The notes under the pieces are model-generated. The model was not told the DNA's origin and ran no database searches. It saw only the letters and a list, made by a program, of their open reading frames with translations. A DNA stretch of 64,000 nt from Oceanobacillus rekensis (GTDB taxonomy: Bacteria > Bacillota > Bacilli > Bacillales > Amphibacillaceae), in the NCBI RefSeq assembly GCF_002153375.1, contig NZ_MTBQ01000003.1, positions 620,001-684,000 of the forward strand, read 5' to 3'. A program made the translations under genes and the position numbers. Positions within the stretch are counted from its first letter, which is position 1. Each line of letters opens with the position of its first letter. Positions 62,408-64,000 of this stretch are shown here, in pieces.

Positions 62408-62441
62408 AAGGACTTCCCATTTGGGAAGTCCTTTTTATTTT
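62408..62441 (+). terminator. terminator of the cold-shock gene
   Basis: AAAGGACTTCCC / GGGAAGTCCTTT, 12-bp stem with a 4-nt loop, followed by TTTATTTT. Confidence 0.95.
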
Positions 62442-62555
62442 GTTTATGAATAAAAATAAAATTCATAGAGATTCGCAATTAAAGTAGCAGAGCATTCAAA
62501 ATTGAAATCGCTCTGCTGTTTTTTTACGTTATTAAAAAATATTCTTCATTAAGAT

Positions 62556-63040
62556 GATGAGCGACCGTACTTTGCAGAATGACAAGTATATGGGCACTCA
62601 TTAAGCCGATGAACGACCGTACTTACCAGAATTACAAGTATATGGGCACTCATTAAGCCGGTGAGCGACCGTTCTTACCAGAATTACAAGTATATGGGCA
62701 CTCATTAAGCCGATGAGCGACCGTACTTCGCACAATGACAAGTATACAGGCACTCATTAAGCCGATGAGCGACCGTACTTCGCACAATGACAAGTATACA
62801 GGCACTCATTAAGCCGATGAGCGACCGTACTTCGCACAATGACAAGTATACAGGCACTCATTAAGCCGATGAGCGACCGTACTTCGCACAATGACAAGTA
62901 TACAGGCACTCATTAAGCCGATGATTGACCCAACTTTCCAAGATTACAACTATATGGGCACTCATTACTCCGATGAACGACCGTACTTTGCAGAATGACG
63001 AGTATAAGGGCACTCATTAAGCCGATGAACGACCGAACCT
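62556..63040. repeat. 52-bp intergenic tandem repeat, nine-plus copies
   Basis: Units start GATGARCGACC (or variants) at 62556, 62608, 62660, 62712, 62764, 62816, 62868, 62920, 62972 and 63024: every step is exactly 52. Inner units at 62712-62919 are identical (GATGAGCGACCGTACTTCGC, then ACAATGACAAGTATACAGG, then CACTCATTAAGCC); outer ones vary. It shares its period and the core ACTxCATAA-xCC-GATGAGYGACCG with the array at 3392-3636. Not coding. No CRISPR-like spacers: the whole unit is repeated. Confidence 0.95.
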
Positions 63041-63096
63041 CAAGCAGCTATTTTTTATTCAATTATTCGGTTGCTAAAGGTATGTTTTACACCCGA

Positions 63097-63134
63097 AAAA
63101 GGGATCCCACTGAATATCAGCGGGATCCCTTTGT
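63097..63134 (-). terminator. terminator of ppaC
   Basis: AAAGGGATCCCGCT / AGTGGGATCCCTTT, long stem with a 7-nt loop and T-run, right after the stop at 63140. Confidence 0.9.
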
Positions 63135-63139
63135 TTTTA

Positions 63140-64000
63140 TTATTTCAAGAATTCATCTGTCAAAGCTGTTACAATTTGTTTCTTACGGGATACTACCCCT
63201 TTAAGAAGTGCTCGATCATTAGAATCAAGTGTAACGCCGAAGCCTGATTCAACTTTATTCTTTTCTTTACCAACAGCTAAAACCTCAGAATCGTTATTCA
63301 GGATATCTGTTGCAACAAATAAGAACAGGTCTAAATCATCGGCAATTACCTTTTCAGATATTTCACTGACAAGTTCGTCCTGTAATTTATAAATGTCACT
63401 CGTATCAACTGCATTTACTTGTGCAATCGCGACTTTAGCTTCTCCCATAGAGAATTCCTTCGCATCCATTGTAATTAAATCTGTTACTGATTTATCACTT
63501 AGATCAGCACCTGCCTGCAGCATCTTCAGGCCATATGTTTCCAGATTAACTTCAGCAATTTCTGCTAATTTCTTTGCTGCTTGCACATCTTCATCCGTAC
63601 ATGTTGGAGATTTCAATAGCAATGAATCTGAGATGATTGCTGATAAAAGCAGACCCGCAATTTCTTTAGAAACTGCAACTTCTTTTTCTTTATACATTTT
63701 ATGTAAAATTGTCGCTGTACAACCAACAGGCTCGGCACGGAAATATAATGGTTCTCTTGTCTCAAAATTTGAGATTCGATGGTGATCAATAACTTCCATA
63801 ATCCGGGCATTTTTAATATTGTCAGCACTTTGCTGAAATTCATTATGGTCAACTAAGATAACTTCTGCGCCATCAGCAACTTTTTCAATTAATTGAGGTG
63901 CTTCTACACCAAAATGATCCAAAGCATATTGCGTTTCTTTACTAACCGTTCCTAATCGTACAGGTTCTGCCTCTGCACCTGTTTTCGTTTTCAAATCCGC
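63140..64000 (-). CDS. ppaC: manganese-dependent inorganic pyrophosphatase, N-terminus beyond window
   Basis: 286 codons are visible and the frame stays open to the edge, so only about the first 20-25 residues are missing. [12 protein letters not shown] and [11 protein letters not shown] (the DHH motif), [13 protein letters not shown], and [23 protein letters not shown] are the metal- and phosphate-binding blocks; the C-terminal DHHA2 domain ends [25 protein letters not shown]. It hydrolyses pyrophosphate in the cytoplasm and drives biosynthesis. Confidence 0.95.
   Translation of the reverse strand, partial: ADLKTKTGAEAEPVRLGTVSKETQYALDHFGVEAPQLIEKVADGAEVILVDHNEFQQSADNIKNARIMEVIDHHRISNFETREPLYFRAEPVGCTATILHKMYKEKEVAVSKEIAGLLLSAIISDSLLLKSPTCTDEDVQAAKKLAEIAEVNLETYGLKMLQAGADLSDKSVTDLITMDAKEFSMGEAKVAIAQVNAVDTSDIYKLQDELVSEISEKVIADDLDLFLFVATDILNNDSEVLAVGKEKNKVESGFGVTLDSNDRALLKGVVSRKKQIVTALTDEFLK

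Noticed and set aside
62556-63040. Possible CRISPR array
   Set aside because: The entire 52-bp unit is repeated; there are no unique spacers and no cas genes nearby.

Overview
The window is AT-rich chromosomal DNA from a spore-forming member of the Bacillaceae (Firmicutes), most like the Oceanobacillus/Virgibacillus side of the family. Evidence: Shine-Dalgarno sequences of the AAGGAGG type before nearly every gene, TTG/GTG starts, Bacillus-type lipoproteins, and sporulation genes (a Spo0E-type phosphatase, a CotD-like coat protein, the spore protein SspP, a gerA-type remnant). The genus is inference. No rRNA, tRNA, CRISPR array, prophage or intact insertion sequence was seen.

Layout. 0-1.8 kb: the end of a Tad/Flp-pilus-like operon (cpaB-cpaE, minus strand), cut by the window edge. 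2-16 kb: mostly intact housekeeping and accessory genes: PC4-type protein, DUF2512, an HhH-GPD glycosylase, C45-type hydrolase, pdxK, an MFS pump, YusW-type lipoprotein, FMN reductase, a TRIC-family membrane protein behind a tandem glycine riboswitch, a MetE-like methyltransferase with a LysR regulator, and a GPH sugar permease with a possible cre box. 16-30 kb: small membrane proteins and lipoproteins with a striking number of broken genes (frameshifts, in-frame stops, truncations), plus a MOSC protein, an MFS pump, an SDR, a GNAT and an AlkD-like protein. 30.7-32.7 kb: an ECF sigma factor overlapping a membrane-anchored partner. 33-42 kb: two self-contained TetR-controlled exporters (ABC type and MFS type), each with paired palindromic operators. 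42-45 kb: another decayed patch (gerA-type gene, CBO0543-type gene, IS21 helper fragment). 45-56 kb: WrbA, YkvI, alkaline phosphatase, GyrI-like protein, GNAT, a short UvrA-like ATPase, orphan PhoU, truncated alcohol dehydrogenase, LysM-3D secreted protein. 56-64 kb: Spo0E, FbpB-like, DMT transporter remnant, DUF4825 lipoprotein, VanZ fragment, SIMPL protein, YpsA, CotD-like coat protein, MscL, SspP, cold-shock protein, a 52-bp tandem array, and Mn-dependent pyrophosphatase (cut at the right edge).

The points of most interest are (1) the degenerate tandem glycine riboswitch placed in front of a TRIC-family gene, (2) two intergenic tandem arrays 59 kb apart that share a 52-bp period and a common core, (3) about a dozen disrupted genes, two of them apparently by Trp-to-stop changes, (4) a dispersed hairpin-plus-tail element in four places, (5) two TetR efflux loci with clearly readable paired operators, one of them with a likely ATT start codon, and (6) several small proteins (28-56 residues) with their own ribosome binding sites and sometimes their own promoter or terminator. 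All family names come from reading the proteins by eye; no database search was run.
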